64,000 bases of DNA from Noviherbaspirillum sedimenti (GCF_003590835.1 NZ_QYUQ01000002.1:1364001-1428000), one strand, 5' to 3'. Counted from the stretch's first letter, positions 7,565-17,230 are shown. Notes: a model not told the origin generated them from the sequence alone. A program made the numbers and translations.

Positions 7565-9070
7565 ATGCAATCATACAAACTTACCCGACGCGATTTCATC
7601 AAAGGTACGTCCGCACTGCTGGTGGCAGGCATACCCGGCCGCGACTTGCTCGCGCAGACAACCCCGGTCCAGCGCCTGGACTGGAACACCTTCAAGACCA
7701 CGCGCAACTATGCCTCACTGCTCGACGCAATCGCCCGCATGAGAGCAAACACCAACGCGGCCGACAAGCGCAGCTGGAGTTACTGGATTAACGTGCACCA
7801 GAATTTTTGCCCACATGACATCCCCTACTTCCTTTCCTGGCACCGCGGCTACCTGTATTACTTTGAGCAGCAGCTCCGTGCCGTATCGGGCAACAAGTCG
7901 CTGGTGTTGCCCTACTGGGATTACTACATCAACCCGTCACTGCCGCCCGAATTTACCAATCCTGCCAGCTATAATCCCCTGTATGCGCCGCGCATGAATA
8001 CCAATGTCATTGACGCACTGACCATGGCGCCGTTCGCCAGCACCGTCACCAACATGCAGCGCGGCCTGCCCAATGCCTTCGAAACCTCTTTTGAAAACAT
8101 GCCGCACAACCCGGTGCATAACATTCTCGGCAATGCGATGGCGACCATGCAGTCGCCCACCGATCCGATTTTCTGGCTGCACCATGCCAATGTCGACCGT
8201 CTGTGGTCAGCCTGGCAGCAGGCAGGCGGCGGCCGTACCACGCCGCCTGCCAACAACAGTTACTGGAGCGGCAATTTAACCTACGCGACCAGGCTCTCGC
8301 TGGCCCGCGTCACGACAATTAGCACCGGCAGCCTTAACTATTCCTACCAGAACGAAAGTATGCCGTCTTCGCTGCCGGTGGCGGCACGCGACAATGCCGG
8401 CGGCATCATGTTGGCAAGCATGAAGGAAGATCAGCAACTGGCTCAACTCGGCCCGCGCACTTCAGCCAGAACCGCGCGCCTGCTGTCGCGCCCAGTCAAC
8501 GGCAAATTCCAGTCGTCCGGAGCCAGAAATGTTAGCGATGGGCAGTCACTGGGCGGCGTGCTGAACGTCCAGCTCAACGAAGCGTCCGTCAGCGCCGAAC
8601 TGGGCGTCGAAACCGGTTCGGTCGATCTGCTCGAGCGCACGCTCGCGCAGATTGATGGAGCGCCTGCCGCGCCGGCCACGCCTTACCGCTCGGTGCTGCT
8701 GGTGCTGGATAGCGTGAGCATCAGCGATTCAGGCCGCAATGGCGGCTTCTTCTATAACGTGTATATCAACCTGCCGTCCAATACCGATGTCACAAATGCC
8801 GAAGCCACAAACCTGGTCGGTAGCATCGGGCCGTTCGAAATTGCCGGCGCTGAACATCGCGCTCACATGAACATGGGCCGCAGCGGCAGCAATCCTGGCA
8901 CAGCACGCCTGACCTTTCCGCTTACCGCACCACTGCGGGAAATGATCGCGGAAAATCCCCGCAGCCTGACGATTTCTTTCATCCGTGTCAGTGGTGATAC
9001 CTCACCGGCCGGCACCGTGATCAGCATCGGTGAAGTCCGGCTTGAACTGTCTCGCCAGGACGATCAGTAG
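7565..9070 (+). CDS. Tat-exported tyrosinase (type 3 copper protein)
   Basis: A 501-residue protein with a twin-arginine signal (KLTRRDFIKGTSALLVAGI, residues 5-23) and Ala-rich cleavage near residue 30. The CuA site is His78 (VHQNFCPH), His84 and His93 (SWHRGYLYYFE); CuB is His181 and His185 (HNPVH) and His206/207 (PTDPIFWLHHANVDRLW). Residues around 300-500 form an extra C-terminal domain similar to the KFDV-type polyphenol oxidase region, ending in a beta-rich segment (RSVLLVLDSVSIS). It should oxidise mono- or o-diphenols to quinones in the periplasm. The longer open frame upstream (to 6893) has no start supported by the signal peptide. No caddie or copper chaperone gene is adjacent. Confidence 0.93.
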   Translation: MQSYKLTRRDFIKGTSALLVAGIPGRDLLAQTTPVQRLDWNTFKTTRNYASLLDAIARMRANTNAADKRSWSYWINVHQNFCPHDIPYFLSWHRGYLYYFEQQLRAVSGNKSLVLPYWDYYINPSLPPEFTNPASYNPLYAPRMNTNVIDALTMAPFASTVTNMQRGLPNAFETSFENMPHNPVHNILGNAMATMQSPTDPIFWLHHANVDRLWSAWQQAGGGRTTPPANNSYWSGNLTYATRLSLARVTTISTGSLNYSYQNESMPSSLPVAARDNAGGIMLASMKEDQQLAQLGPRTSARTARLLSRPVNGKFQSSGARNVSDGQSLGGVLNVQLNEASVSAELGVETGSVDLLERTLAQIDGAPAAPATPYRSVLLVLDSVSISDSGRNGGFFYNVYINLPSNTDVTNAEATNLVGSIGPFEIAGAEHRAHMNMGRSGSNPGTARLTFPLTAPLREMIAENPRSLTISFIRVSGDTSPAGTVISIGEVRLELSRQDDQ

Positions 9071-9102
9071 TGCATCAGTAGTGCAACAATAGTTCGACTA
9101 CG

Positions 9103-9123
9103 CGGCCGGCGTCATGCCGGCCG
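9103..9123. terminator. Hairpin between convergent tyrosinase and adhesin genes
   Basis: A perfect 8-bp GC-rich inverted repeat (CGGCCGGC, loop GTCAT, GCCGGCCG) lies in the 60-base gap between the converging genes. There is no T-run, so it is a terminator-like or mRNA-end-protecting hairpin that could serve both directions. Confidence 0.5.
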
Positions 9124-9130
9124 CTACGGA

Positions 9131-12100
9131 TTACAGCACGTAGTTGGCAGTATCGCTCTGCTGCAGCAGAACGCCGGTAAGAGTAGCCAGCGTGACATAG
9201 GAATTGGCGCCGCCGTTGGTATCAACCCGCACCGTGGTGCCAGTGCCGGATGCAATGTTGAACTGCAGGTAACCGCCATTGAATGCGTTGTTCCCGTTAT
9301 AACCCGCAAACGTCTGCAGCAGGTCTTGCAGGTTCAGCACGTCTACCCCATTTGCCCCGCTTCTGCTGAAGTCGGTAATGACGTCGCCGCTGGTACCGCG
9401 ATCGGCGATGGCATTGAAATCAAAGACGTCATTGCCTGTGCCGCCAGTCAGGGTATCGTTGCCGCCATTGCCGATCAATACATCATTACCGGCACCGGCG
9501 ATCAGCCTGTCATTACCCGCACCGCCTGCCAGTGTGTACGATGTGCCGGTATTGGTTTCTGCCGCGGCGTTCACTGTCAGCGAGTTGCCGCTGCCTAGGC
9601 TATAGCCATCCACCGAAAATTGCTGGCTGCCAGTCAGCATCGCATTGTTCATGGTCAGGTTGTAGTTGTTGCCGGCCTGGACCACGAGCACCTCGACATT
9701 GAGCAGGGTATTGGCGCCGAAGGTCAGCCCGGCGCCGTAATTGCCGCTCAGGTAGGCAAAGTCGGTGCCGGCACCACCATTTATCTGGTCAGCGGCAGTC
9801 AGGGCAGCGCCGGCGAAAAAGGTATCGCGCCCGCCGCCGCCGTTGATAATGTCATTGCCGCCAAAGCTGATGTCGAAGTAGTCGGACCCGGCACCGCCAG
9901 TCAGCACGTCATTACCGGCACCACCCGTAATCACATAACTGGTACCGGCTTCGGTTTCCGCTGCGGCATTGACAGTCAGGATATTGGCGGCGCCCAGCGC
10001 AGAGCCATCTATGCTGAGAGTGGACGCGACCACAGTGGCATTATGTGTCGTCAAGCTATAACTATTGCCCGCCGCAAGCGTAATCTCTTCCACATTGACC
10101 AGCGTGGTTGCACCGAACGTCACGCCGCCTGCATAGTTCCCGTCGAGGACCAGCGTGTCGATCTGCACCGTGTCATCGGTTTCAGTTCCGCCATCAATGC
10201 GATCGTTGGTGTTAAACGCAGCACCGGCCAATATGGTGTCGTTGCCGATGCCCGCGGCAACCGTATCATTACCGCCTGCCGAAATATTGATGAGATCATT
10301 GCCGGCGGTGCCATTCAGCGTGTCATTGCCGGCAGTGCCAACGATCCCCTCGTTGGCGACATCCGTGACGGTGACGGCAATCGCCTGCGTCGTGTTCAAG
10401 GCGCCATCACTGACCTGCACCGTCAGGTTGTAGACATTGTTGGCGCCCACATCCGCCGGCGCTTCAAAATTCGGCGCAGTGACGAAACTCAGCGCGCCGG
10501 TATTGGCATTGATGGCAAAACGCGCCGCATCGCCGCCTGCCACCAGGCTGTAGGTCAGCGTCGGGCTGTCGGCGTCCGTCGCGGTCACGGTGCCCACCGC
10601 AGTGCCGTTCTCGGCGACCGTGTACGCCGCCGGCGACGTGATCACGGGCGCCTCAACCACATCGGTCACCGTGACGGCGATCGCCTGCGTCGTGTTCAAG
10701 GCGCCATCACTGACCTGCACCGTCAGGTTGTAGACATTGTTGGCGCCCATATCCGCCGGCGCTTCAAAATTCGGCGCAGTGACGAAGCTCAGCGCGCCGG
10801 TATTGGCATTGATGGCAAAACGCGCCGCATCCCCGCCTGCCACCAGGCTGTAGGTCAGCGTCGGGCTGTCGGCGTCCGTCGCGGTCACGGTGCCCACCGC
10901 AGTGCCGTTCTCGGCGACCGTGTACGCCGCCGGCGACGTGATCACGGGCGCCTCAACCACATCGGTCACCGTGACGGCGATCGCCTGCGTCGTGTTCAAG
11001 GCGCCATCACTGACCTGCACCGTCAGGTTGTAGACATTGTTGGCGCCGACATCGAGCGGCGCTTCGAAATTCGGCGCAGTGACGAAGCTCAGCGCGCCGG
11101 TATTGGCATTGATGGCAAAACGCGCCGCATCCCCGCCTGCCACCAGGCTGTAGGTCAGCGTCGGGCTGTCGGCGTCCGTCGCGGTCACGGTGCCCACCGC
11201 AGTGCCGTTCTCGGCGACCGTGTACGCCGCCGGCGACGTGATCACCGGTGAGGCGTTGTTGGGCGCCTCAACCACATCGGTCACCGTGACGGCGATCGCC
11301 TGCGTCGTGTTCAAGGCGCCGTCGCTGACCTGCACCGTCAGGTTGTAGACATTGTTGGCGCCGACATCGAGCGGCGCTTCGAAATTCGGCGCAGTGACGA
11401 AGCTCAGCGCGCCGGTATTGGCATTGATGGCAAAACGCGCCGCATCCCCGCCTGCCACCAGGCTGTAGGTCAGCGTCGGGCTGTCGGCGTCCGTCGCGGT
11501 CACGGTGCCCACCGCAGTGCCGTTCTCGGCGACCGTGTACGCCGCCGGCGACGTGATCACGGGCGCCTCAACCACATCGGTCACCGTGACGGCGATCGCC
11601 TGCGTCGTGTTCAAGGCGCCATCACTGACCTGCACCGTCAGGTTGTAGACATTGTTGGCGCCCACATCCGCCGGCGCTTCGAAATTCGGCGCAGTGACGA
11701 AGCTCAGCGCGCCGGTATTGGCATTGATGGCAAAACGCGCCGCATCCCCGCCTGCCACCAGGCTGTAGGTCAGCGTCGGGCTGTCGGCGTCCGTCGCGGT
11801 CACGGTGCCCACCGCAGTGCCGTTCTCGGCGACCGTGTACGCCGCCGGCGACGTGATCACCGGCGCGACATTCACGCCGCTGGCCCCGCCCACGACGCCG
11901 ATGAAATCGCTTGCTATCGGAACCAGCGCGGTGGTGTTCTGCAACTCGATCATCAGTTCCGGTGGCGGCACCCCGCCCACGTCCAGATAGATAAAGGTGC
12001 TGCTGCCCGACTTGGCATACCAGACCGAGTTCCCGTTCGGGGTGGTATTGCCCCAGGCCAGGTCGGTGGCGCCCAGGAAGGCGCTCACATCGATCTTGTC

Positions 12101-13402
12101 GACGCCCTGTGTAAAATCCGTGATGACATCCCAGGTCCGCGTCACCGTGCCATCCGGCGGCACCGCCCAGTTCGCATTCGGCACCGAATCGGCTGCTGCG
12201 GCATAGACAAAGCGGTCCGCGCCGCCATTGCCGCTCAAAAGGTCGGCGCCGCCATTGCCGGTGAAAACGTCATTGCCGCCGGCGCCGACCAGCGTATTGT
12301 TGCCGGCAGTGCCCGTCAGGGTTTCATTGACCACGTCGGTCACCGTGACGGCAATCGCCTGAGTCGTATTCAAGGCACCGTCGCTGACCTGCACCGTCAG
12401 GTTATAAATATTGTTGGCGCCCACATCCGCCGGCGCCTCGAAATTGGGCGCCGTGACGAAGCTCAGCGCGCCCGTGTTGGCATCGATGGTAAACAGCGCC
12501 GCATCCCCGCCCGCCACCAGGCTGTAGGTCAGCACCGGACTGTCGGCGTCCGTCGCAGTGACCGCGCCAACCGCCGTGGCGTTCTCGGCCACCGTGTACG
12601 CCGCCGGCGACGTGATCGCCGGCGCGGCGCTGTTGGGCGCCTCGACCACATCGGTCACCGTGACGGCAATCGCCTGAGTCGTGTTCGAAATACCGTCGCT
12701 GACCTGCACCGTCAGGTTATAGACATTATCGGCGCCCGCATCCGCCGGCGCCTCGAAATTGGGCGGCGTGACGAAGCTCAACGCGCCGGTATTGGCATTG
12801 ATGGCGAAACGCGCCGCATCGCCGCCCCCCACCAGGCTGTAGGTCAGCACCGGACTGTCGGCGTCGGTCGCAGTCACCGTGCCCACCGCGGCACTGTTCT
12901 CGGCGACCGTGTAGGTTGCCGGCGAAGTGATCACCGGTTCGGCATTGACGTCGGTCGCCCCGCCTGTCACGCCGATGAAGTCGTTCGCCGTCAGGACCAG
13001 CGAGGTGGTGTTCTGCAGTTCGATCATCAGCTCCGGCGGCGGCTGCCCGCCCACGTCGAGATAGACGAACGTGCTGCTGCCCGACTTGGCAAACCAGACA
13101 GAATTCCCGTTGGGGGTGGTATTGCCCCAGGCCAGGTCGGTGGCGCCCAGGAAGGCGCTCACATCGATCTTGTCGACGCCCTGTGTAAAATCCGTGATGA
13201 CATCCCAGGTCCGCGTCACCGTGCCGTCCGGCGGCACCGCCCAGTTCGCATTCGGCACCGAATCGGCCGCGACGGCATAGACGAAGCGGTCCGCGCCGCC
13301 ATTGCCGCTCAAAAGGTCGGCGCCGCCATTGCCGGTGATGACATCATTGTTGCTGGTGCCATCCAGCGTGTCTGCATTGATGGTGCCGTTGATAATTGCC
13401 AT
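9131..13402 (-). CDS. Large RTX/cadherin-repeat surface protein, type I secreted
   Basis: A 1423-residue secreted protein with no Sec signal. Residues about 1-155 and 370-520 are two nearly identical RTX modules (GNGGADLLSGNGGADRF and 'VITDFTQGVDKIDVSAFLGA'). Seven cadherin-like repeats of about 100 residues (ITSPAAYTVAEN ... VTVTDV) follow as two, then five after the second module. The C-terminal part has further RTX nonapeptides (GGAGNDVLTGGAGSD) and ends with 'DVFDFNAIADRGTSGDVITDF', a C-terminal type I secretion signal of the VCBS/LapA kind. It is likely calcium-stabilised and exported by the ABC/HlyD pair immediately upstream. Function inferred: adhesin or biofilm matrix protein. No enzymatic domain was recognised. 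Confidence 0.85.
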   Translation of the reverse strand: MAIINGTINADTLDGTSNNDVITGNGGADLLSGNGGADRFVYAVAADSVPNANWAVPPDGTVTRTWDVITDFTQGVDKIDVSAFLGATDLAWGNTTPNGNSVWFAKSGSSTFVYLDVGGQPPPELMIELQNTTSLVLTANDFIGVTGGATDVNAEPVITSPATYTVAENSAAVGTVTATDADSPVLTYSLVGGGDAARFAINANTGALSFVTPPNFEAPADAGADNVYNLTVQVSDGISNTTQAIAVTVTDVVEAPNSAAPAITSPAAYTVAENATAVGAVTATDADSPVLTYSLVAGGDAALFTIDANTGALSFVTAPNFEAPADVGANNIYNLTVQVSDGALNTTQAIAVTVTDVVNETLTGTAGNNTLVGAGGNDVFTGNGGADLLSGNGGADRFVYAAAADSVPNANWAVPPDGTVTRTWDVITDFTQGVDKIDVSAFLGATDLAWGNTTPNGNSVWYAKSGSSTFIYLDVGGVPPPELMIELQNTTALVPIASDFIGVVGGASGVNVAPVITSPAAYTVAENGTAVGTVTATDADSPTLTYSLVAGGDAARFAINANTGALSFVTAPNFEAPADVGANNVYNLTVQVSDGALNTTQAIAVTVTDVVEAPVITSPAAYTVAENGTAVGTVTATDADSPTLTYSLVAGGDAARFAINANTGALSFVTAPNFEAPLDVGANNVYNLTVQVSDGALNTTQAIAVTVTDVVEAPNNASPVITSPAAYTVAENGTAVGTVTATDADSPTLTYSLVAGGDAARFAINANTGALSFVTAPNFEAPLDVGANNVYNLTVQVSDGALNTTQAIAVTVTDVVEAPVITSPAAYTVAENGTAVGTVTATDADSPTLTYSLVAGGDAARFAINANTGALSFVTAPNFEAPADMGANNVYNLTVQVSDGALNTTQAIAVTVTDVVEAPVITSPAAYTVAENGTAVGTVTATDADSPTLTYSLVAGGDAARFAINANTGALSFVTAPNFEAPADVGANNVYNLTVQVSDGALNTTQAIAVTVTDVANEGIVGTAGNDTLNGTAGNDLINISAGGNDTVAAGIGNDTILAGAAFNTNDRIDGGTETDDTVQIDTLVLDGNYAGGVTFGATTLVNVEEITLAAGNSYSLTTHNATVVASTLSIDGSALGAANILTVNAAAETEAGTSYVITGGAGNDVLTGGAGSDYFDISFGGNDIINGGGGRDTFFAGAALTAADQINGGAGTDFAYLSGNYGAGLTFGANTLLNVEVLVVQAGNNYNLTMNNAMLTGSQQFSVDGYSLGSGNSLTVNAAAETNTGTSYTLAGGAGNDRLIAGAGNDVLIGNGGNDTLTGGTGNDVFDFNAIADRGTSGDVITDFSRSGANGVDVLNLQDLLQTFAGYNGNNAFNGGYLQFNIASGTGTTVRVDTNGGANSYVTLATLTGVLLQQSDTANYVL
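10355..11870 (-). repeat. Five near-identical 300-bp tandem repeats (cadherin-like domains)
   Basis: The same 300-base unit recurs with a period of exactly 300 bases (for example TTCAAGGCGCCATCACTGAC near 10398, 10698 and 10998), with a 12-base insertion in one unit around 11250. Copies differ by a handful of substitutions such as PADV, PLDV or PADM at the same codons. Such DNA identity between protein domains points to recent unequal exchange and to possible strain-to-strain length variation of the adhesin. Confidence 0.9.
11875..13402 (-). repeat. Duplicated RTX module plus two diverged cadherin units
   Basis: The segment about 11950-12270 is repeated almost base for base at about 13025-13350; both encode the GNGGADLLSGNGGADRF to IGV module. 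Between them are two cadherin units that are more diverged than the five downstream. The pattern (module, two repeats, module, five repeats) suggests that a module-plus-repeats block was duplicated, after which the second array was homogenised. Confidence 0.8.
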
Positions 13403-13473
13403 GATCAGCCTTTCGTGAAGTTATGGCCAGCGAACTCTCTTGCAGGCCGATGTAACAAGCAACTCCCCTTGCG

Positions 13474-14805
13474 CTACCGTTCCCGCAGCATGCCATCCCT
13501 GATTTTGACGATCGGCTTGAGCAGATAATGCAGCACGGTCCGCCTGCCGGTACGTATATCCACCGTTGCCACCATGCCGGGCATGATGGATAGTGCCTCC
13601 CGGGATCCCGTCGGCGTGCTGCCGCGCGTCCGTACCTGCACCAGGTAATAACTTTCCGCCCGTTCGCCCGGCTTGTCCGGCGTTAGCGTATCGGCGCCCA
13701 CCTGTTCCAGCTTGCCGGGAAATCCGCCGTAAATTGAAAAGTCGTACGCGCTCAGCTTGACCATGGCTTCCTGGCCCGGCCGCAGGAAGGCGATATCGGC
13801 AGGCCGCGCCCTGGCCTCGATCAACAACGTGTCGCCATGCGGGACGATCTCCATCAAGTCCATGCCAGGCTGGATGACGCCGCCAACCGTATGCACTTTG
13901 AGCTGTTTGACGACGCCGGCCAGGGGTGCCCGCACTTCGGTGCGCCGCAGCCGGTCTTCCAGTTCGGTGTTGATAGCAGACAGCGCGGCCAGTTCGGCGC
14001 GTGCCAGGCTGAGATCCTTCATGGCCTCGGCGCGAAACCGCGAGCCCTGTTCATCCGACTTCCGGCGTGCTTCGCGCAGGGCAGACTCCAGCCGCGGCAG
14101 CGCCAGCCGGGCTGCCTCCAGCTCGCCCTGCAGATCATTTGCCTCGCGTTCCAGACGCACCTTATTGATTTGCGCAATATAGCCCTGGCTGGCCATGGGA
14201 CGCACCATGCTCAGCTCGCTGGAAACCAGCGCGTAACTCTCTTGCAGGCGCTGTTGCCGGGCTCGTTTCTCGGCCAGCTCCTGCAGGCGCTGTTCGGCCT
14301 GCTGCTGCAACACCGCGAGGTTGGCGCGCAGCGCCTGCTGGCGGCTGGCATACAGCGACGATTCCTCCGCCACCAGGGCCAGATGGGTGTTCGCCAGCGC
14401 CGCCGGCGGCGCGAACGGTGTACCATCGGCTTCGGCCGCCAGGCGCGCAATGCGTGCCAGCAGCGTGCGCTCCTTGGCCCGTCCTTCTTCCGTCGCCGAC
14501 GCAAAGCGCACCTTGTCGATGCGCAGCAACGGCTGGTCTTTTTTTACCGCATCGCCGGAGCGCACCAGTATTTCGGCAATGATGCCGCCTTCCAGGTTCT
14601 GTACCACCTGCACCCTGCTGGATGGAATCACCTTGCCCTCCGCCACGGCAAACTCGTCGACCTCGGCCAGCGCTGCCCATGCCAGCGCGATCGTCCAGAA
14701 CAGCAGCGCCAGCCAGAATGCCCAACGGGTCACCCGACGCGGGCCGTGCAGCAGGTGCGCCTGCGCGCCTTGCAGGTATTCGGCATCGTTTACCGGCTCG
14801 GACAT
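13474..14805 (-). CDS. HlyD-family periplasmic adaptor of a type I secretion system
   Basis: A 443-residue membrane fusion protein. One transmembrane helix (residues about 25-45, WAFWLALLFWTIALAWAAL), then a lipoyl-like half 'AVAEGKVIPSS' and 'GGIIAEILVRSGDAVKKDQ', a long coiled-coil (residues 105-290, rich in Glu, Arg and Leu) and the C-terminal 'EVRAPLAGVVKQL' and 'PGMVATVDIRTGRRTVLHYLL' segments typical of HlyD/LapC/PrtE. It links the inner-membrane ABC exporter to an outer-membrane channel. The start at 14805 has GGGGAG ahead; an alternative ATG at 14871 would overlap the ABC gene by 14 bases. It is 71 bases before the adhesin gene. Confidence 0.9.
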   Translation of the reverse strand: MSEPVNDAEYLQGAQAHLLHGPRRVTRWAFWLALLFWTIALAWAALAEVDEFAVAEGKVIPSSRVQVVQNLEGGIIAEILVRSGDAVKKDQPLLRIDKVRFASATEEGRAKERTLLARIARLAAEADGTPFAPPAALANTHLALVAEESSLYASRQQALRANLAVLQQQAEQRLQELAEKRARQQRLQESYALVSSELSMVRPMASQGYIAQINKVRLEREANDLQGELEAARLALPRLESALREARRKSDEQGSRFRAEAMKDLSLARAELAALSAINTELEDRLRRTEVRAPLAGVVKQLKVHTVGGVIQPGMDLMEIVPHGDTLLIEARARPADIAFLRPGQEAMVKLSAYDFSIYGGFPGKLEQVGADTLTPDKPGERAESYYLVQVRTRGSTPTGSREALSIMPGMVATVDIRTGRRTVLHYLLKPIVKIRDGMLRER

Positions 14806-14857
14806 GAGCGCGCTCCCCGCCTCCCAGCCGGAAGCGCTTTGCGGCACCGGCATCGGC

Positions 14858-17026
14858 TTAGCGCGCAACATGGAGTTTCCCCGCCGCCAGTGCGGCCAGC
14901 ACGGCGTCGCGCGGCCCATCGGCCACCAGCCTGCCCTGATCCAGCACCAGCACCCGGTTCACCAGCGAAAGCAGCGAGCCGCGATGCGACACCAGCACCA
15001 GTGTGCGGCCCTCGATCTGCGCCGACAGCCTGTCCTTGAACAGCTGTTCGGAGCGGGCGTCCATTGCGCTGCTGGGCTCATCCATCAGCAGGATCGGCGG
15101 CGCCAGCAACTCGGCGCGGGCGATTGCAATCGCCTGACGCTGGCCGCCCGACAGATTCACGCCGCGTTCGCCGACCGCCTGGTCATAGCCCTGCGGCGAA
15201 GCGGACACGAAATCGGCCACCCCGCCGATCGCCGCCGCGCGCAGCACGGCTTCATCGTCCACGCCGCTCTCGCCCAGCACGATGTTGTCGCGGATGCTGC
15301 CATAGAACAGCATGATGTCCTGCGGCACATGGCCGATCTGGCGGCGCAGCGATGCCGGATCAAGCTGGCGGACATCCGTGCCGTCCACCAGCACGGTGCC
15401 GCTGCAGGGCTCGTAGAGCGCCATCATCAGTTTTTCCACGGTAGTCTTGCCGGAGCCGATGCGGCCGATGATCGCTACTCGCTCGCCGGCGGCGATGCTG
15501 AACGACACATTGGACAGCGCCGCGCCCTGCTGCCCCGGATAGCTGAAACCGACGTTGCGGAATTCGATCTCTCCGCGCAGGACGCCGCGCTGCAGGAAGC
15601 GCTGCCCGGCGACATGCTCCACCGGCAGCTTCATCAGGCCTCCGGTGACATGGAGCGCATTGCGCGCCTGATGGTAGCGGGTCAGCAGCGCTGCCACCTG
15701 CGACCAGGGCGCCAACGCCCGCCCGGCCAGGATGGTGCAGGCGATCAATCCGCCCAGAGTCAGCCGGTCCTCGACAATCTGCAGCACGCCGAAGACAATG
15801 ACGATCAGATAGGCCGTCTGCTGCACGAATTGCGCGAAGTTCAGCGCGCATGCCGACAGCAGCCGCGCCTTCAGTCCCAGCATGGCCATCTGCGCCAGCA
15901 GGTTTTCCCAGCGCCGCTGCAGCATGCCCTGCGCCCCGGCGGCCTTGACTGCCTCCAGGCCAACCAGGCTTTCCACCAGCATCGCCTGGCGCTGCCCGCC
16001 AAGCCGGCTGCTCGCTTCCACCAGCTGCACCAGTGGCAATTGCAGCAGAAGCCCAGCGACGACAATGATGGGTATGGCCAGCAAGGGAATCCACGCCAGG
16101 CTGCCCCCCACCCACCACATGGCGGCAATGAACACGGCGACAAATGGCAGGTCCACCAGTGCGGCCACCGTTGCCGCAGTGGCGAAATCGCGCACGCTCT
16201 CGAATTCCTGCAGATTGTTGGCGAAGGCGCCAGCTGATACGGGCCGGGCCGCCATGCGCAAGTCCAGCACCCGTTCGAACACCTGCGATGACAGTTGCAG
16301 GTCGATTCGCTTGCCTGCGATGTCGATGAAATAGCCGCGCAGCATGCGCATGCCGAAATCGAACAGCGTGACGCTTGCCATGCCGGCCGTCAACGCCCAC
16401 AGCGTCGCGCTGGCCTGGTTGGGCACCACGCGGTCATACACGTTCATTGAAAACAGCGGCATACACAACGCGAACAGATTGATCATCAACGACGCCAGCA
16501 GCACTTCGCTGTACAGTGGCCATAATGGCACCAGCGCATCGCGCAGCCAGTGGTCCCGCGCCGGCGGCGCACTGGCTGCGCTGCGTTCGTCACAGGCAAG
16601 CTCGGCCCGGGCCAGCAGCATGACACCGGCATAACACTGACGCAACAGCGCAAGCGGCATGCTGGTCGCACCTTTTTCGGGTGTGAGCAGATGGGCGGTA
16701 TCGCCTTCGATACGGATCAGGATGCAGGCTCTGCGACCCTGCAACAGCAGCACCACTGGCAGCAGTGCTTCTGCGAGCTGATCCAGGGCGCGCCGTGACA
16801 ACGCGGCATTGAGACCGATGCGGCGCGCAGCCCGCAAGAACAGTGCCGGCGTCAGGCAACCGCCTTCCAATGGCAGCCCCACCAGCAACGCAGAACGGTT
16901 GACAACCCGGTCATGCAGCCGGGCCAGCGCCAGAAGGCATGCAAGCAGCGGGTCATCATGCTCTTCGAGTTCAGGCGGAACATACCATTCAGGGTCGGCC
17001 TGATTCTGGGCGTCGGCTTTCAGCAT
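14858..17026 (-). CDS. Type I secretion ABC transporter with C39-like domain (LssB/LapB type)
   Basis: A 722-residue permease-ATPase. Residues 1-140 look like a peptidase C39-like domain lacking an evident catalytic Cys-His pair, so it is presumably a substrate-docking, non-cleaving domain as in HlyB/LapB. A six-helix membrane domain follows (about 165-450), then the ATPase: Walker A GRIGSGKTT (around residue 522), signature NLSGGQRQAIAIARA (around 625) and Walker B ILLMDEPSSAMD (around 647). Energises export of the RTX protein two genes downstream. First gene of the transporter-adaptor-adhesin operon. No TolC-type outer-membrane gene is nearby, so the housekeeping channel is probably shared. 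Confidence 0.92.
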   Translation of the reverse strand: MLKADAQNQADPEWYVPPELEEHDDPLLACLLALARLHDRVVNRSALLVGLPLEGGCLTPALFLRAARRIGLNAALSRRALDQLAEALLPVVLLLQGRRACILIRIEGDTAHLLTPEKGATSMPLALLRQCYAGVMLLARAELACDERSAASAPPARDHWLRDALVPLWPLYSEVLLASLMINLFALCMPLFSMNVYDRVVPNQASATLWALTAGMASVTLFDFGMRMLRGYFIDIAGKRIDLQLSSQVFERVLDLRMAARPVSAGAFANNLQEFESVRDFATAATVAALVDLPFVAVFIAAMWWVGGSLAWIPLLAIPIIVVAGLLLQLPLVQLVEASSRLGGQRQAMLVESLVGLEAVKAAGAQGMLQRRWENLLAQMAMLGLKARLLSACALNFAQFVQQTAYLIVIVFGVLQIVEDRLTLGGLIACTILAGRALAPWSQVAALLTRYHQARNALHVTGGLMKLPVEHVAGQRFLQRGVLRGEIEFRNVGFSYPGQQGAALSNVSFSIAAGERVAIIGRIGSGKTTVEKLMMALYEPCSGTVLVDGTDVRQLDPASLRRQIGHVPQDIMLFYGSIRDNIVLGESGVDDEAVLRAAAIGGVADFVSASPQGYDQAVGERGVNLSGGQRQAIAIARAELLAPPILLMDEPSSAMDARSEQLFKDRLSAQIEGRTLVLVSHRGSLLSLVNRVLVLDQGRLVADGPRDAVLAALAAGKLHVAR

Positions 17027-17230
17027 GCCAGCAATCCGGATAGTTTGAGCCTTTTGATCCTAATGGCCGGGCATTGGCGCGTCCTTGAGATTACACAACC
17101 GCGAGACTAGCGTACGTCAATCAACGGCGCGTTCCTTCGGCCTGGATATATTCAATTGAATCAGCGAGTTGACGCTGCCATGGCGCACCCGTGAAAACTG
17201 GCAGGCTTTGCAATTGATTGATGGGGGGAT

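Noticed and set aside
9620..11251. Long plus-strand open frame of 543 codons opposite the adhesin
   Set aside because: It is a mirror of the repeated, GC-rich adhesin coding sequence; its translation only echoes the 300-bp repeat and has no ribosome-binding site or domain.
10355..11870. Regularly spaced repeats considered as CRISPR
   Set aside because: Repeat units are 300 bp, coding and directly adjacent without unique spacers of 30-40 bp; they are protein domain repeats.
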